64,000 nt of DNA, from NCBI GenBank assembly GCA_947503275.1, contig CANNCZ010000002.1, positions 1,322,733 through 1,386,732 of the forward strand, in the 5' to 3' direction. Origin of the DNA: an uncultured Erythrobacter sp. Lineage in GTDB: Bacteria; Pseudomonadota; Alphaproteobacteria; Sphingomonadales; Sphingomonadaceae. The position numbers and the translations under genes are program-made. Numbering within the stretch: the first letter of the stretch is position 1; every line of letters starts with the position of its first letter. Shown one piece after another: positions 17,253-26,057 of the stretch. The notes under the pieces were generated by a model. The model saw nothing but the letters and a program-made list of their open reading frames with translations. It was not told the origin of the DNA and did no database searches.

Positions 17253-18377
17253 ATGACCAAGCACGAAACTCTTTACCCCGGTGACCTGTTCGAGAATCCA
17301 GCTGGTCTCGACGGGTTTGAGTTTGTCGAATTCTGCGCTCCAGAAAAAGGCGTGTTGGAGCCGGTGTTCGAAGCGATGGGCTTTACCCTCGTTGCCAAGC
17401 ACCGCAGCAAGGACGTGCACCTGTGGCGTCAGGGCGGCATCAACTTGGTCATAAATTACGAACCGCGTAGCGCCGCTTGGTACTTCGCCCGCGAACACGG
17501 GCCCAGCGCATGTGGTATGGCGTTCCGCGTGAGAGATGCGGTCAAAGCCTATGACCACCTGATCGAGGCGGGCGCAGAGCCGGTCGCCAATGAACCGGGT
17601 GCGATGGAATTGCGGATCCCGGCGATCCGCGGCATTGGCGGGGCGATCCTTTATCTGGTTGACCGCTATGCCGGGTCTGAGGGCAAGGGCCTGACGATCT
17701 ATGACATCGACTTTGAGTATCTGCCCGGTGTCGATCCCTATCCCGAAGGCGCAGGCTTCCACACAATCGACCACCTCACCCACAACGTCTATACCGGCCG
17801 GATGAAGTATTGGGCCGATTACTATGAGACGCTCTTCAACTTTAAGGAAATCCGGTTCTTTGACATCAAGGGCGAATATACCGGCCTCACATCACAAGCG
17901 CTGACGGCGCCCGACGGGAAAATCCGCATTCCTCTTAATGAAGAAGGCGAAGGCGGTAAGGGTCAGATTGAGGAATTCCTGCGCGAATTTAATGGCGAGG
18001 GAATTCAACATATCGCGCTGATCTGCGACGATCTTGTTGCGTGCTGGGATCGCCTCAAAACATACGGCGTACCGTTTATGACAGCCCCGCCAGAGACATA
18101 TTATGAGATGCTTGCCGAGCGTCTGCCAGGACACGGTGAAGACGCCGACGCTTTAAAAACCCGCGGCATATTGTTGGATGGCACCACCGAAGGCGGCGAG
18201 CCGCGCCTGCTGCTCCAGATCTTTGCAGAGGCGCAAGTTGGCCCTGTCTTCTTTGAATTCATCCAACGCAAAGGCGATGATGGCTTTGGCGAGGGCAATT
18301 TCAAAGCTCTCTTTGAGAGCATTGAACGCGATCAGGTCGCGCGCGGTGTGCTTGACGTTGAAGAGCCAGCCGAATGA
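17253..18377 (+). CDS. hppD: 4-hydroxyphenylpyruvate dioxygenase
   Basis: A 374-residue protein with two VOC domains, the length usual for bacterial HPPD, which makes homogentisate from 4-hydroxyphenylpyruvate in tyrosine breakdown. The three iron ligands expected for the family are visible: His174 in IDHLTHNVY, His253 in [11 protein letters not shown] and Glu335 in [14 protein letters not shown]. The start [16 protein letters not shown] is preferred to an ATG 15 bases upstream. The next VOC gene begins within its stop codon. Homogentisate dioxygenase is not in the window. An aromatic aminotransferase that could supply the substrate occurs about 28 kb away. Confidence 0.9.
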   Translation: MTKHETLYPGDLFENPAGLDGFEFVEFCAPEKGVLEPVFEAMGFTLVAKHRSKDVHLWRQGGINLVINYEPRSAAWYFAREHGPSACGMAFRVRDAVKAYDHLIEAGAEPVANEPGAMELRIPAIRGIGGAILYLVDRYAGSEGKGLTIYDIDFEYLPGVDPYPEGAGFHTIDHLTHNVYTGRMKYWADYYETLFNFKEIRFFDIKGEYTGLTSQALTAPDGKIRIPLNEEGEGGKGQIEEFLREFNGEGIQHIALICDDLVACWDRLKTYGVPFMTAPPETYYEMLAERLPGHGEDADALKTRGILLDGTTEGGEPRLLLQIFAEAQVGPVFFEFIQRKGDDGFGEGNFKALFESIERDQVARGVLDVEEPAE

Positions 18378-18937
18378 GCGCGCATCCGGTAAAGTTGGGA
18401 GGGGTCCACCACGCGGCCTATCGCTGCAAAGACGCCGCCGAAACGGTCGAGTGGTATGCACGTGTGCTGGGTATGGAGTACACCACCGCCTTTGCTGAGG
18501 ATCATGTTCCATCAACCGGCGAATATGATCCTTACATGCATATCTTCCTTGATGCGGGGAATGGCAACATTCTGGCGTTTTTCGAACTGCCCAATCAGCC
18601 GGAAATGGGGCGTGATGAAAACACTCCGCAATGGGTGCAGCATCTTGCCTTGCGCGTTCCCGATGAGGCTGCACTGATCGCAGCTAAAGCGCATATCGAA
18701 GCGCAAGAGATCGACGTGCTTGGCCCGACCCATCACGGCATTTTCAAGTCGATCTATTTCTTCGATCCTAATGGCCACCGCGTTGAGCTGGCCGCCGATA
18801 TTGGCACGGATGAGCAATATGCCGAGCTAAAGCGAGTTGCCCCGATGATGCTGGACGAATGGAGCGAAACCAAAACCGCGCCGCGCCATGCCGATTGGCT
18901 GCATGAAATCGCACGAGCCGAACACAGCGACACCTAA
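18374..18937 (+). CDS. VOC family protein coupled to HPPD
   Basis: A 187-residue VOC protein whose ATG overlaps the HPPD stop (ATGA), so it is translationally coupled. Metal-ligand candidates are [10 protein letters not shown] (His), VQHLALRV (His) and NGHRVELAA (Glu). The sequence [16 protein letters not shown] resembles the other VOC protein on the opposite strand, suggesting duplication and divergence in this cluster. The C-terminal 40 residues are an extra helical tail. Function beyond aromatic or keto-acid metabolism cannot be assigned. Confidence 0.78.
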   Translation: MSAHPVKLGGVHHAAYRCKDAAETVEWYARVLGMEYTTAFAEDHVPSTGEYDPYMHIFLDAGNGNILAFFELPNQPEMGRDENTPQWVQHLALRVPDEAALIAAKAHIEAQEIDVLGPTHHGIFKSIYFFDPNGHRVELAADIGTDEQYAELKRVAPMMLDEWSETKTAPRHADWLHEIARAEHSDT

Positions 18938-18969
18938 CCGCAGGCAAGCATTACAACCGACAAACAAAA

Positions 18970-19004
18970 GGAGCGCGAAGGATGAAACCTTCGCGCCCCT
19001 TTTT
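18970..19004 (+). terminator. Terminator between convergent HPPD and TonB genes
   Basis: Arms GCGCGAAGG / CCTTCGCGC around ATGAAA, flanked by further G-C pairs and followed by five T residues. The minus-strand side is also T-rich, so it may stop the opposite TonB receptor transcript too. Confidence 0.85.
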
Positions 19005-19022
19005 CAAGCGATGACGCCTTCG

Positions 19023-22000
19023 TTACATCGTCAGCGTCGCGCCTAGGAAAAACAAGGTGCCAACCGGGCTAACCGGGAAGGCCTGCTCTGTCACGAACGG
19101 GTCGCGGCCAAAGATGTTGTTCACGCCGCCATATAGATCAACGTTCTCAGTCGCCTCATAGCTGAATGAGATGTTGTGAATGAAAACATCGCTCGACAGG
19201 CCATTGGCGGTTGAGAACGTATCTGTGCCCGTATTGCCGACTTCCTCAATCTCGACGGCGCGTAGGCCTTGTGAATCGAGGTAAGTCGTCGACCATGTGA
19301 CACTCAAGCTCTCATAGTCAGCGGTAAGCGAGGCATTGCCTGCCCACTCAGGACGCTGAAGCTCGCCCAGCTCCGGATCGACCAAGGTTGGATCGGATGG
19401 GTCGAAGAAGTCGTTGAGTTTGTCGACCCAAGTGCCAGCGGCGTTGAAAGTGAAGTCGATTGGACCTGCACCAAAACGATATTGCATCGATGCCTCAATG
19501 CCGGCGGTTTCCCGACGTGCAAAGTTGATCGAAGTCTGGCGAATGAAAGAGAAGCCACCATCTGGCCGATCACGATCAACCAGGCCACAGAAGCCGTTGT
19601 CAATCGACGCTGAATCAACGCAGTTATCGACGATATCCTGCGCGCTCACCGCGTTGATCGCATTCTCAAGTTCGATGTTGTAGTAATCGACGCTGAGAAT
19701 GAACCCTGGCAGGAAGCTTGGCTTGAACTGTGCACCAATGGTCCAAGTCGTCGCCTCTTCTTCTTCCAATAAGGCGTTACCGCTGATCGAACCTGAGAAA
19801 CGGGCTGTCAGTGGATCGACATAGGCGTACGTGCCCGTTCCCAACGTTGGATCGAAGCCGTTTGCAGCGAAAATCGCCTCACAGTTTGCCTGACGCAATG
19901 CTGGATCGGCGGCGGTGACGAGGTTACCCGCATCGCAGGGGTCGACAGGACGGAAGAACGCGCCTTGCGCTGGATTGAACAGCTCACTCACGTTCGGTGC
20001 GCGGATCGCTTTTGCATATGTGCCGCGGAACAAGATGTCCTCAACCGGGGCCCACAGTCCGCTAACATTCCAAGTGAAAGTGTCACCGACTGTCGTGTAG
20101 CTCGCAAAACGACCAGCAGCGCCGATTTCCAGTGTTTCCGCAAACGGAACACCAGACAGCAGCGGCAGGTTAATCTCTGCGAAAAGGTCATAGACACTGA
20201 ATTGGCCGCCTGAATTGGAGGTCAATGTTGCAGGGTCGAACACCAGTGAGTTTTGCACATCACCGGTCGCATCCCCGATAAATTGGCCAGCGGTTGCATC
20301 CGGAGTGGTCACTGGAACAACGCCGCGCACGAGCGGGTCAAAGCGAGAGATTGATTCCTCTTCGCGATATTCCATCCCAAACGCATAGCCGACCGGGCCG
20401 CCGGGAAGTTCAAAGAACGCCCCCGTATCGCCGGTGAAGATTGCGCTGACGACGAATTGCTCAAGTTGGAATTCGTTCACCGTGGTTGTGGTGATGAAGT
20501 CAATCGCCTCTTGGCTGATGGATCCAACTCCGCCGAGAATGTTGGCTGGTGCACAGCTGCCATCGCCCGGATTAAAGCTGAAGAAACCCGGATTGCCTGC
20601 CGGAATACCGAATGGCGTTGTCGCAGGTGCCGTTGGGTCGATGTCAGAACGACAGATCGGGTTGCCCGAAACCGGGTCAGAGATCACATCAATTGCGGCA
20701 AAGAACCGGTCCGTAATTACGCGATTGTTGTTCCGCGCTGTCTGGTAGAATTTGCCGTAATTTGCCGCCACTTCATACGAGAAGTGGTCGGATGTTTCGC
20801 CGCGAACTCCGCCTACGAAACGATAGGTTTCAAACTCGTTGCGGTCACGGTTAGGTCCAAGATCAGCAGGGTCACGCGTTATGTAGAGACCTTCATCGGT
20901 GCCATTGCCGAAGAAGAGAGGCGCAACGAAATCTTGCAGATCGCCGGTTATGAAAGGGTTGTCGGCCCGGATGGTCAGCAAGTCGTAAAAGGTGTTTGGC
21001 TGAGCCTGAAATTCTGCTGTGTTCGAAACATACTTGCCTTCGAAAAACAGCGTCGCGCTGCTCGATAGGTCATAGCTGAGAATGGCGTTTACCGACCAGC
21101 GCTCCGTCTCTGGGATCAAGGAGTTGCTGTCGAAATTGTTCTGAATGCCGTCGCCGCCGAACTGGTTGAACAGACCGGCAACCGCGCCATCTTCATAAAC
21201 GGATAGGCTGCCATCGGGATTGATGACCGCACAGCCGCCGGCAAGCCCGAAAGCGCCCGCATTGAAGGTGGAGTTGAAGCCCACGGCCGACTCAAGACAA
21301 TCAGGAGTGCCATTACCGTTGATGTCCGGACCGTCGCTGAGCCCGATATCACCGGGCGCGACAATGCCGCCAGCCGATGAAAGCGAGAAGCGGGGGTCGC
21401 CCGCGATGAACCGACGCGGTGCATTGGTTGACCGGTCGATGAGCGCTTGCTCTGCGGCCGTGGGGGTGAAGCCGGTCGTGTCAAGCGGGATCAGCCCGCC
21501 GAGCACTGCGCCGTTGGCAATGAAGTTGGGCGTGTCTGTCGCATTCAATTCACCGGTTTGGATACGCAGAGCCGGGTTGGCTTGGTCATCGAAGATACCG
21601 TTGTTGCGAGAAAAGGAGCGATCACCGAACTGCAGCTCGTTCCCTCGAGCATACTCGCCGGAAAGCACGAAATTGCCTCGGCCATCTGCGAAGTTTACGC
21701 CCCAAGTTAGGTCGCCGTTGATCCGGAAACTGTCACCTTGAGAGGAAAGACCGGTTTGGACATTCCCGCGAATGCCTTCAAAATCGTCCTTGAGAACAAA
21801 GTTCACCACGCCTGTAACAGCGTCAGCACCATAAAGCGCCGACGCACCGCCAGTAAGCGTTTCGACGCGTTCAATCAAAGCTGTGGGGATTGAGTTGATA
21901 TCGACTGCTTGCTGGCCGGCGATGCCCGAAACGTGGCGGCGGCCATTGACGAGTACCAAGGTCCGGTTCGAGCCAAGTCCGCGCAAGTTCAAGATGGATT

Positions 22001-22325
22001 GCCCAACCGCAACGTTTGCAGAGAAGATGCCATCAATTGAACCGTCAGAACTGGTCGAAGTCGACAATGCAGGAATATCGCGTAACACATCGACTACGTC
22101 CGGCGTGCCCGCTTGGGTCAGAGCCTCAGCATCAAGCGCAAGGATGGGTGCAGGAGCTCCGATGTTAGGGTCGCGGGCAATGCGCGAACCAGTCACGACA
22201 ATGCGCGCTTCTTCTTCTGGCTCAGCAGCCTCTTGATCGGACGCAGACTGCGCATTCGCTGCAAAAGGCATGGCGCTAACAGCAGTAAACAAGAGTGCAT
22301 AGCGCGAGATTTTGAAAGGTTTCAT
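19023..22325 (-). CDS. Large TonB-dependent receptor
   Basis: A 1100-residue receptor, in the size class used by sphingomonads and caulobacters for bulky ligands such as peptides or glycans. The signal peptide ends AVSAMPFAANAQ; the TonB-box region is EARIVVTGSRIARDPN. The plug carries TPDVVDVLRDIPALST, GLGSNRTLVLVNGRRHV and ETLTGGASALYGADAVTGV, and the C-terminal strand is VGTLFFLGATLTM. It is divergent from a secreted M14 metallopeptidase, which supports a peptide or protein-derived ligand by association. Confidence 0.9.
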   Translation of the reverse strand: MKPFKISRYALLFTAVSAMPFAANAQSASDQEAAEPEEEARIVVTGSRIARDPNIGAPAPILALDAEALTQAGTPDVVDVLRDIPALSTSTSSDGSIDGIFSANVAVGQSILNLRGLGSNRTLVLVNGRRHVSGIAGQQAVDINSIPTALIERVETLTGGASALYGADAVTGVVNFVLKDDFEGIRGNVQTGLSSQGDSFRINGDLTWGVNFADGRGNFVLSGEYARGNELQFGDRSFSRNNGIFDDQANPALRIQTGELNATDTPNFIANGAVLGGLIPLDTTGFTPTAAEQALIDRSTNAPRRFIAGDPRFSLSSAGGIVAPGDIGLSDGPDINGNGTPDCLESAVGFNSTFNAGAFGLAGGCAVINPDGSLSVYEDGAVAGLFNQFGGDGIQNNFDSNSLIPETERWSVNAILSYDLSSSATLFFEGKYVSNTAEFQAQPNTFYDLLTIRADNPFITGDLQDFVAPLFFGNGTDEGLYITRDPADLGPNRDRNEFETYRFVGGVRGETSDHFSYEVAANYGKFYQTARNNNRVITDRFFAAIDVISDPVSGNPICRSDIDPTAPATTPFGIPAGNPGFFSFNPGDGSCAPANILGGVGSISQEAIDFITTTTVNEFQLEQFVVSAIFTGDTGAFFELPGGPVGYAFGMEYREEESISRFDPLVRGVVPVTTPDATAGQFIGDATGDVQNSLVFDPATLTSNSGGQFSVYDLFAEINLPLLSGVPFAETLEIGAAGRFASYTTVGDTFTWNVSGLWAPVEDILFRGTYAKAIRAPNVSELFNPAQGAFFRPVDPCDAGNLVTAADPALRQANCEAIFAANGFDPTLGTGTYAYVDPLTARFSGSISGNALLEEEEATTWTIGAQFKPSFLPGFILSVDYYNIELENAINAVSAQDIVDNCVDSASIDNGFCGLVDRDRPDGGFSFIRQTSINFARRETAGIEASMQYRFGAGPIDFTFNAAGTWVDKLNDFFDPSDPTLVDPELGELQRPEWAGNASLTADYESLSVTWSTTYLDSQGLRAVEIEEVGNTGTDTFSTANGLSSDVFIHNISFSYEATENVDLYGGVNNIFGRDPFVTEQAFPVSPVGTLFFLGATLTM

Positions 22326-22588
22326 GGAGGATCCCCTGAAGTCAGATCGGTAATTGGTGTTTTGTGCGACGCAACAAATTCACGCAGTTGTAACATGTGT
22401 CAAGCGCGTTACAGTTGATTCGAACGAACGTGCACCACCCGTGGCAATTTTGTTACGCAAAGGGTTCCAAAACCGCCTAGACGCTATGCTCGGCCTAGTC
22501 GTCATTGTCAGGCCCGCTTGACCGATGCGTTCGATTGTTCGAACTGTTCGCTACGCCAACCTCTTCCTAGGCTACTCAGAGACACTCC

Positions 22589-25222
22589 ATGATGCGTGAT
22601 ATTCTTTGCCGGTTCGCAAGCGTTTTGGCCGCGACCTTTGTTATGCTGACGCTACAGACGCCTGCCACCGCGCAGTCTTTTCTCGAAGCGGAGTTTGACC
22701 CTGCAATCCCGACTTTGACCGAAATGGTCGGCCATGCGCCGGGTCAGCGGATCACATCGGTCAGCGAAGCAAGGCGATACATGCAGGCCTTAGTTGATGC
22801 TGCGCCTGAGCGGGTGCGCATGGTCCGCTATGCCACAAGTTGGGAGGGGCGTCCGCTCGACTATCTGATCTTTACTTCGCCGGCGAACATGACGCAGCTT
22901 GGCCCGATTCAGGCTGACCTTGCCACAATCGCGTCTGGCCGCGCGAGCAATGGGTCTGCGCTCCCGGTGACATGGCTTGCCTATGGCGTGCACGGCAATG
23001 AGATTTCTTCGACCGATGCTGCTTTGATGATGGCTTACCATCTGCTCGCCGCGCGTGGGGATGCGCGGGTGGAGCGGATCTTGTCGGAAAGCATCGTTGT
23101 GCTTGACCCGATGCAGAACCCCGATGGCAGAGCGCGCTTCGTCAACCATTTCCGCACCGCGACCGGGATTACCCCGGCAGCCGACCGGCAAGCAGCAGAG
23201 CATGACGAAACTTGGCCGAGCGGCCGAGTGAACCACTATATGTTCGACCTTAACCGCGACTGGTTCACTCTCAGCCAGCCCGAAACCCGAGGCAAAGTTG
23301 CCGCCATCCGCGAATGGAACCCGGTTGTGGTCGTCGATGTCCACGAAATGAGCGGGGATGAGAGTTATTTCTTCTCGCCCGCGGCCGAACCCATCAACCC
23401 CAATATCACTGCCGCGCAGCGCCGTGCTTATGAAATCATCGGTCGTAATAACGCCGCCTATTTCGACCGGATGGGCGAACCATATTTCACGCGCGAGGTC
23501 TATGATCTGTTCTACCCCGGCTATGGCGACACATGGAACGCGCATCAGGGCGCAATCGGCAGTACCTATGAGCAAGGCTCTGCACGCGGATTGCTATGGG
23601 AGCGCCGCGATGGCAGTGAACTGACCTACGCCGACAGCGTTCGCAACCATTTCATAGCTAGCTTCTCAACCGCCGAAGCAGTGGCGCAAAATGCGGACCG
23701 ATTCCTTAGCGACTTTGCCGACTACCGCGCTGCCAATGCCAATGGAGCGGCTGGGAACGGTTCCTATATTATCGACCTAGCGAACCGCCGATGGAATGCG
23801 GAAAGCTTAGGCCGCAGGCTCGCCGCCCAAGGTATCGAAGTGCGCCGCCGTGAAGGTGCGGGCAGCGCATGTGGGCGATCCTATCCGGGCGGTTATCTTG
23901 CCATCCCTCAAGCGCAACCTGCGGCTCGGCTGGTGCGCAGTTTGCTCGACCGAGACACCGCTCTGCCGCGTGACTTTGTGATCGAGCAAGAGCAGCGGCG
24001 TTCGCAGGATTTGCCGCATGAGCTCTATGATGTGACCGCATGGTCGGTGGGGCTGATGTCTGGTGTCGAGGTCGATCTGTGCGGCAGCACTCCGCCAGGG
24101 GTGGTGTTGAACGGCGATGAGCCCATTGCACCTATCGCCAGCGGTTCGGCTGACTTCGCGGTTGCCGTGCCATGGAACGATAGCGGACAGGCGCGGCTGG
24201 TCACACTGGCCCTGCGCGAAGGGTTAGAGGGGCATGCGAGCGATGAGGCTTTTACTAAGCAAGGCCGCACCTATCCGCGCGGGACCGTCCTTTTCCCTGC
24301 GCTCGCCAATGGGCCGGAGAAAATGGCGCGCTTGCGGGAATTGGCGAATGAGGTTGGAGCGCAGACTGTCGGCTTCACCGATAGTTGGGTCGAAGAGGGC
24401 CCAAATCTGGGCAGCGAAGCCTTTGTCCGGCTCTCTTTGCCAAAGGTCGCGATTGCGTGGGATGAAGGCATCTCGCAATTGAGCGCTGGCGGATTGCGTT
24501 ATGTGTTGGAGCGGCGCCTTGGCCTGCCTGTCGTACCAATCCGCACTCACCGTTTCGCTAGCGCTGACCTGTCAAACTATGACGTTGTGTTGGTTCCTTC
24601 AGGGTCGCCCAGTGGCAATTTCGGCGAAGGCGGCATGGCAACCTTGCGCGCGTTTGTTGAACGTGGCGGAGTGCTGGTCGCGGTTGGTGGTAGTCTGTCG
24701 ACCTTCACCGGTGGCGATGATCCATTGATCGCAGTCCAACGTGAGGCCGCTTTGGGCCGCGAGCCATCTGACGAGGAGGGCGAGGAAAGCTCTCTCGCCA
24801 CAGCCCGCGAATTCAACAGCGAAGACGAATATCGCGACGCCATCGCCGATCAAGGTGCGCTGCCTGATACTCTGCCCGGCGCGTTGCTGAACACAGTCGC
24901 CGATACAGAGCATTTCCTTTCAGCGGGCTATGATGCGGGCGCGGTGGTTCTAGCGAGCGGGTCGCAGATTTACGCACCGCTTGACCGGTCAGATGGCATC
25001 AATGTCCTGCGGTTTGAGGCGACAGATCAATTGATCGCCAGCGGCTATGTCTGGGATGAAAACCGCCGGCAACTCGCGTTCAAACCCTATATGATGGCGC
25101 AGCCGACGGGGCGGGGCATGACGATTGGTTTCGTCCATGACCCGGCAACGCGCGCTTATCTTGATGGGCTAGATCTGTTGCTGGCTAATGCTGTGTTGAT
25201 TGCGCCGTCACGGGTGCGGTGA
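22589..25222 (+). CDS. Secreted M14 zinc carboxypeptidase-like protein
   Basis: An 877-residue protein with a signal peptide ending TPATAQ. The M14 domain has HxxE zinc ligands in VHGNEISS (His135, Glu138) and the third ligand in VDVHEMSG (His252), plus NPDGRARFVN typical of the family. The C-terminal half, after about residue 620, looks like a glutamine-amidotransferase-type Rossmann domain (LVPSGSPSGNFGEGG, VERGGVLVAVGGS) seen in large M14 relatives. It probably trims peptides in the periplasm or outside the cell. It is divergent from the large TonB receptor, suggesting digestion coupled to uptake. Confidence 0.85.
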   Translation: MMRDILCRFASVLAATFVMLTLQTPATAQSFLEAEFDPAIPTLTEMVGHAPGQRITSVSEARRYMQALVDAAPERVRMVRYATSWEGRPLDYLIFTSPANMTQLGPIQADLATIASGRASNGSALPVTWLAYGVHGNEISSTDAALMMAYHLLAARGDARVERILSESIVVLDPMQNPDGRARFVNHFRTATGITPAADRQAAEHDETWPSGRVNHYMFDLNRDWFTLSQPETRGKVAAIREWNPVVVVDVHEMSGDESYFFSPAAEPINPNITAAQRRAYEIIGRNNAAYFDRMGEPYFTREVYDLFYPGYGDTWNAHQGAIGSTYEQGSARGLLWERRDGSELTYADSVRNHFIASFSTAEAVAQNADRFLSDFADYRAANANGAAGNGSYIIDLANRRWNAESLGRRLAAQGIEVRRREGAGSACGRSYPGGYLAIPQAQPAARLVRSLLDRDTALPRDFVIEQEQRRSQDLPHELYDVTAWSVGLMSGVEVDLCGSTPPGVVLNGDEPIAPIASGSADFAVAVPWNDSGQARLVTLALREGLEGHASDEAFTKQGRTYPRGTVLFPALANGPEKMARLRELANEVGAQTVGFTDSWVEEGPNLGSEAFVRLSLPKVAIAWDEGISQLSAGGLRYVLERRLGLPVVPIRTHRFASADLSNYDVVLVPSGSPSGNFGEGGMATLRAFVERGGVLVAVGGSLSTFTGGDDPLIAVQREAALGREPSDEEGEESSLATAREFNSEDEYRDAIADQGALPDTLPGALLNTVADTEHFLSAGYDAGAVVLASGSQIYAPLDRSDGINVLRFEATDQLIASGYVWDENRRQLAFKPYMMAQPTGRGMTIGFVHDPATRAYLDGLDLLLANAVLIAPSRVR

Positions 25223-25225
25223 TGC

Positions 25226-25376
25226 CGCGATCAACCAGTTCGGCACCAGCCCATTGTTCGAGCGCTTTGATAAGGTGGCTCAATGCAGATCCAGTAACAA
25301 AGCGCGCCTCTGCGGTTCTGCAAAAGTGACCGAACCTGGCCACCGCCGCCAGGTTTTCAACACATTTGAGCTCCAA
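25226..25376 (-). pseudogene. LysR-family regulator remnant (DNA-binding domain only)
   Basis: Reading leftward from an ATG at 25376, the first 50 codons give MELKCVENLAAVARFGHF... and ...SALSHLIKALEQWAGAELVDRG, which align with the winged-helix domain that opens LysR regulators (a MELRxLxxFxAVAxxxxFxRAAExL pattern). After DRG the match ends, and the open frame stops inside the M14 gene at 25185. A whole LysR is about 300 residues, so roughly 250 codons of effector domain are missing, with the break just beside the M14 stop. This looks like the remains of a deletion. Confidence 0.6.
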
Positions 25377-25497
25377 ACTCGTTGCCTTTCAATCTCATGA
25401 TATATTTGCGCTCAGACTAACGATATCGGCATTTGAAGCCGATACTGAATTCCTCCCTCTTGGGAGGTCTTGCTTTGTAGAGACCTATTTTGGGAAA

Positions 25498-25512
25498 TGG
25501 CGGAGACGGAGG
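25498..25512. repeat. Left attachment site (attL) of integrated element
   Basis: TGGCGGAGACGGAGG, identical over 15 bases to the 3' end of the tRNA-Ser gene at 43777-43791. It marks the chromosomal junction distal to the integrase. Confidence 0.75.
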
Positions 25513-25530
25513 TGGCAAGTAGGCTGATGC

Positions 25531-25544
25531 AACCACTTGTGGTT
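25531..25544. repeat. Short inverted repeat near attL
   Basis: AACCAC-TT-GTGGTT, 18 bp inside the left end of the element. It could be an integrase or excisionase arm site; this is inference from position. Confidence 0.3.
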
Positions 25545-25676
25545 TAACGGGAATGCAAGGCGCTTCGAGGGCTCTTTACCACAATTACTCCCCGGCTTCC
25601 CTGAACTACGATTTGAGCCTCTGACTTTGAGCAACTTTAGGCTGAGTATCACAAAATTTTGGAGACGTAGAATATG

Positions 25677-25789
25677 TCCCGTGCGGGAAAGCATGCCCTC
25701 TATAGCCGTTCTTTGAGCACGAAATATCCCTTTCGGGAAAATTATCTTGAAATTGATACACTATCCGCATAGATTTCCCGTTCGGGAAA
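25677..25789. promoter_or_regulatory. Three HipB-type operator repeats
   Basis: TCCC-N4-GGGA occurs at 25677-25688, 25727-25738 and 25775-25788; the last, TTTCCCGTTCGGGAAA (25774-25789), is a full palindrome ending 10 bases before the hipB ATG. Spacing is about 50 and 47 bp, close to whole helical turns, which would allow cooperative binding of HipB dimers. Other hipBA loci are autoregulated through similar split palindromes. Confidence 0.65.
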
Positions 25790-25799
25790 GGTGATGCTC

Positions 25800-26057
25800 A
25801 TGCTCAATGTTGCCACTATTGGCCAAATCATTCGCGATGAACGCAAGGAGCTTGGTCTGCGACAGGACGAGTTGGCTGCTGCAAGCGGCGTCGGCTTGCG
25901 CTTCCTCGTTGAGCTGGAGCGGGGGAAACCAACTGTCCAGATGGGCAAGGTTTTAGATGTGATTTCGGCACTGGGATGTGAATTGCAGATCAAAAGGCCC
26001 GACGGGATCGTGATTGCGGGTCGAGCGGATGCGCCCAAGAAGGATGAGGCGGAGTGA
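25800..26057 (+). CDS. hipB: HipB-like antitoxin, XRE-type repressor
   Basis: An 85-residue helix-turn-helix protein. The Cro/C1-type domain spans IGQIIRDERKELGLRQDELA through LVELERGKPTVQMGKVLDVI; a short tail ELQIKRPDGIV follows, as in HipB antitoxins. The ATG at 25800 is chosen because GGGAAAGG lies nine bases upstream; codons at 25791 and 25794 are too close. The stop overlaps the GTG of hipA. It is expected to bind HipA and repress the pair through the three repeats upstream. Confidence 0.85.
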   Translation: MLNVATIGQIIRDERKELGLRQDELAAASGVGLRFLVELERGKPTVQMGKVLDVISALGCELQIKRPDGIVIAGRADAPKKDEAE

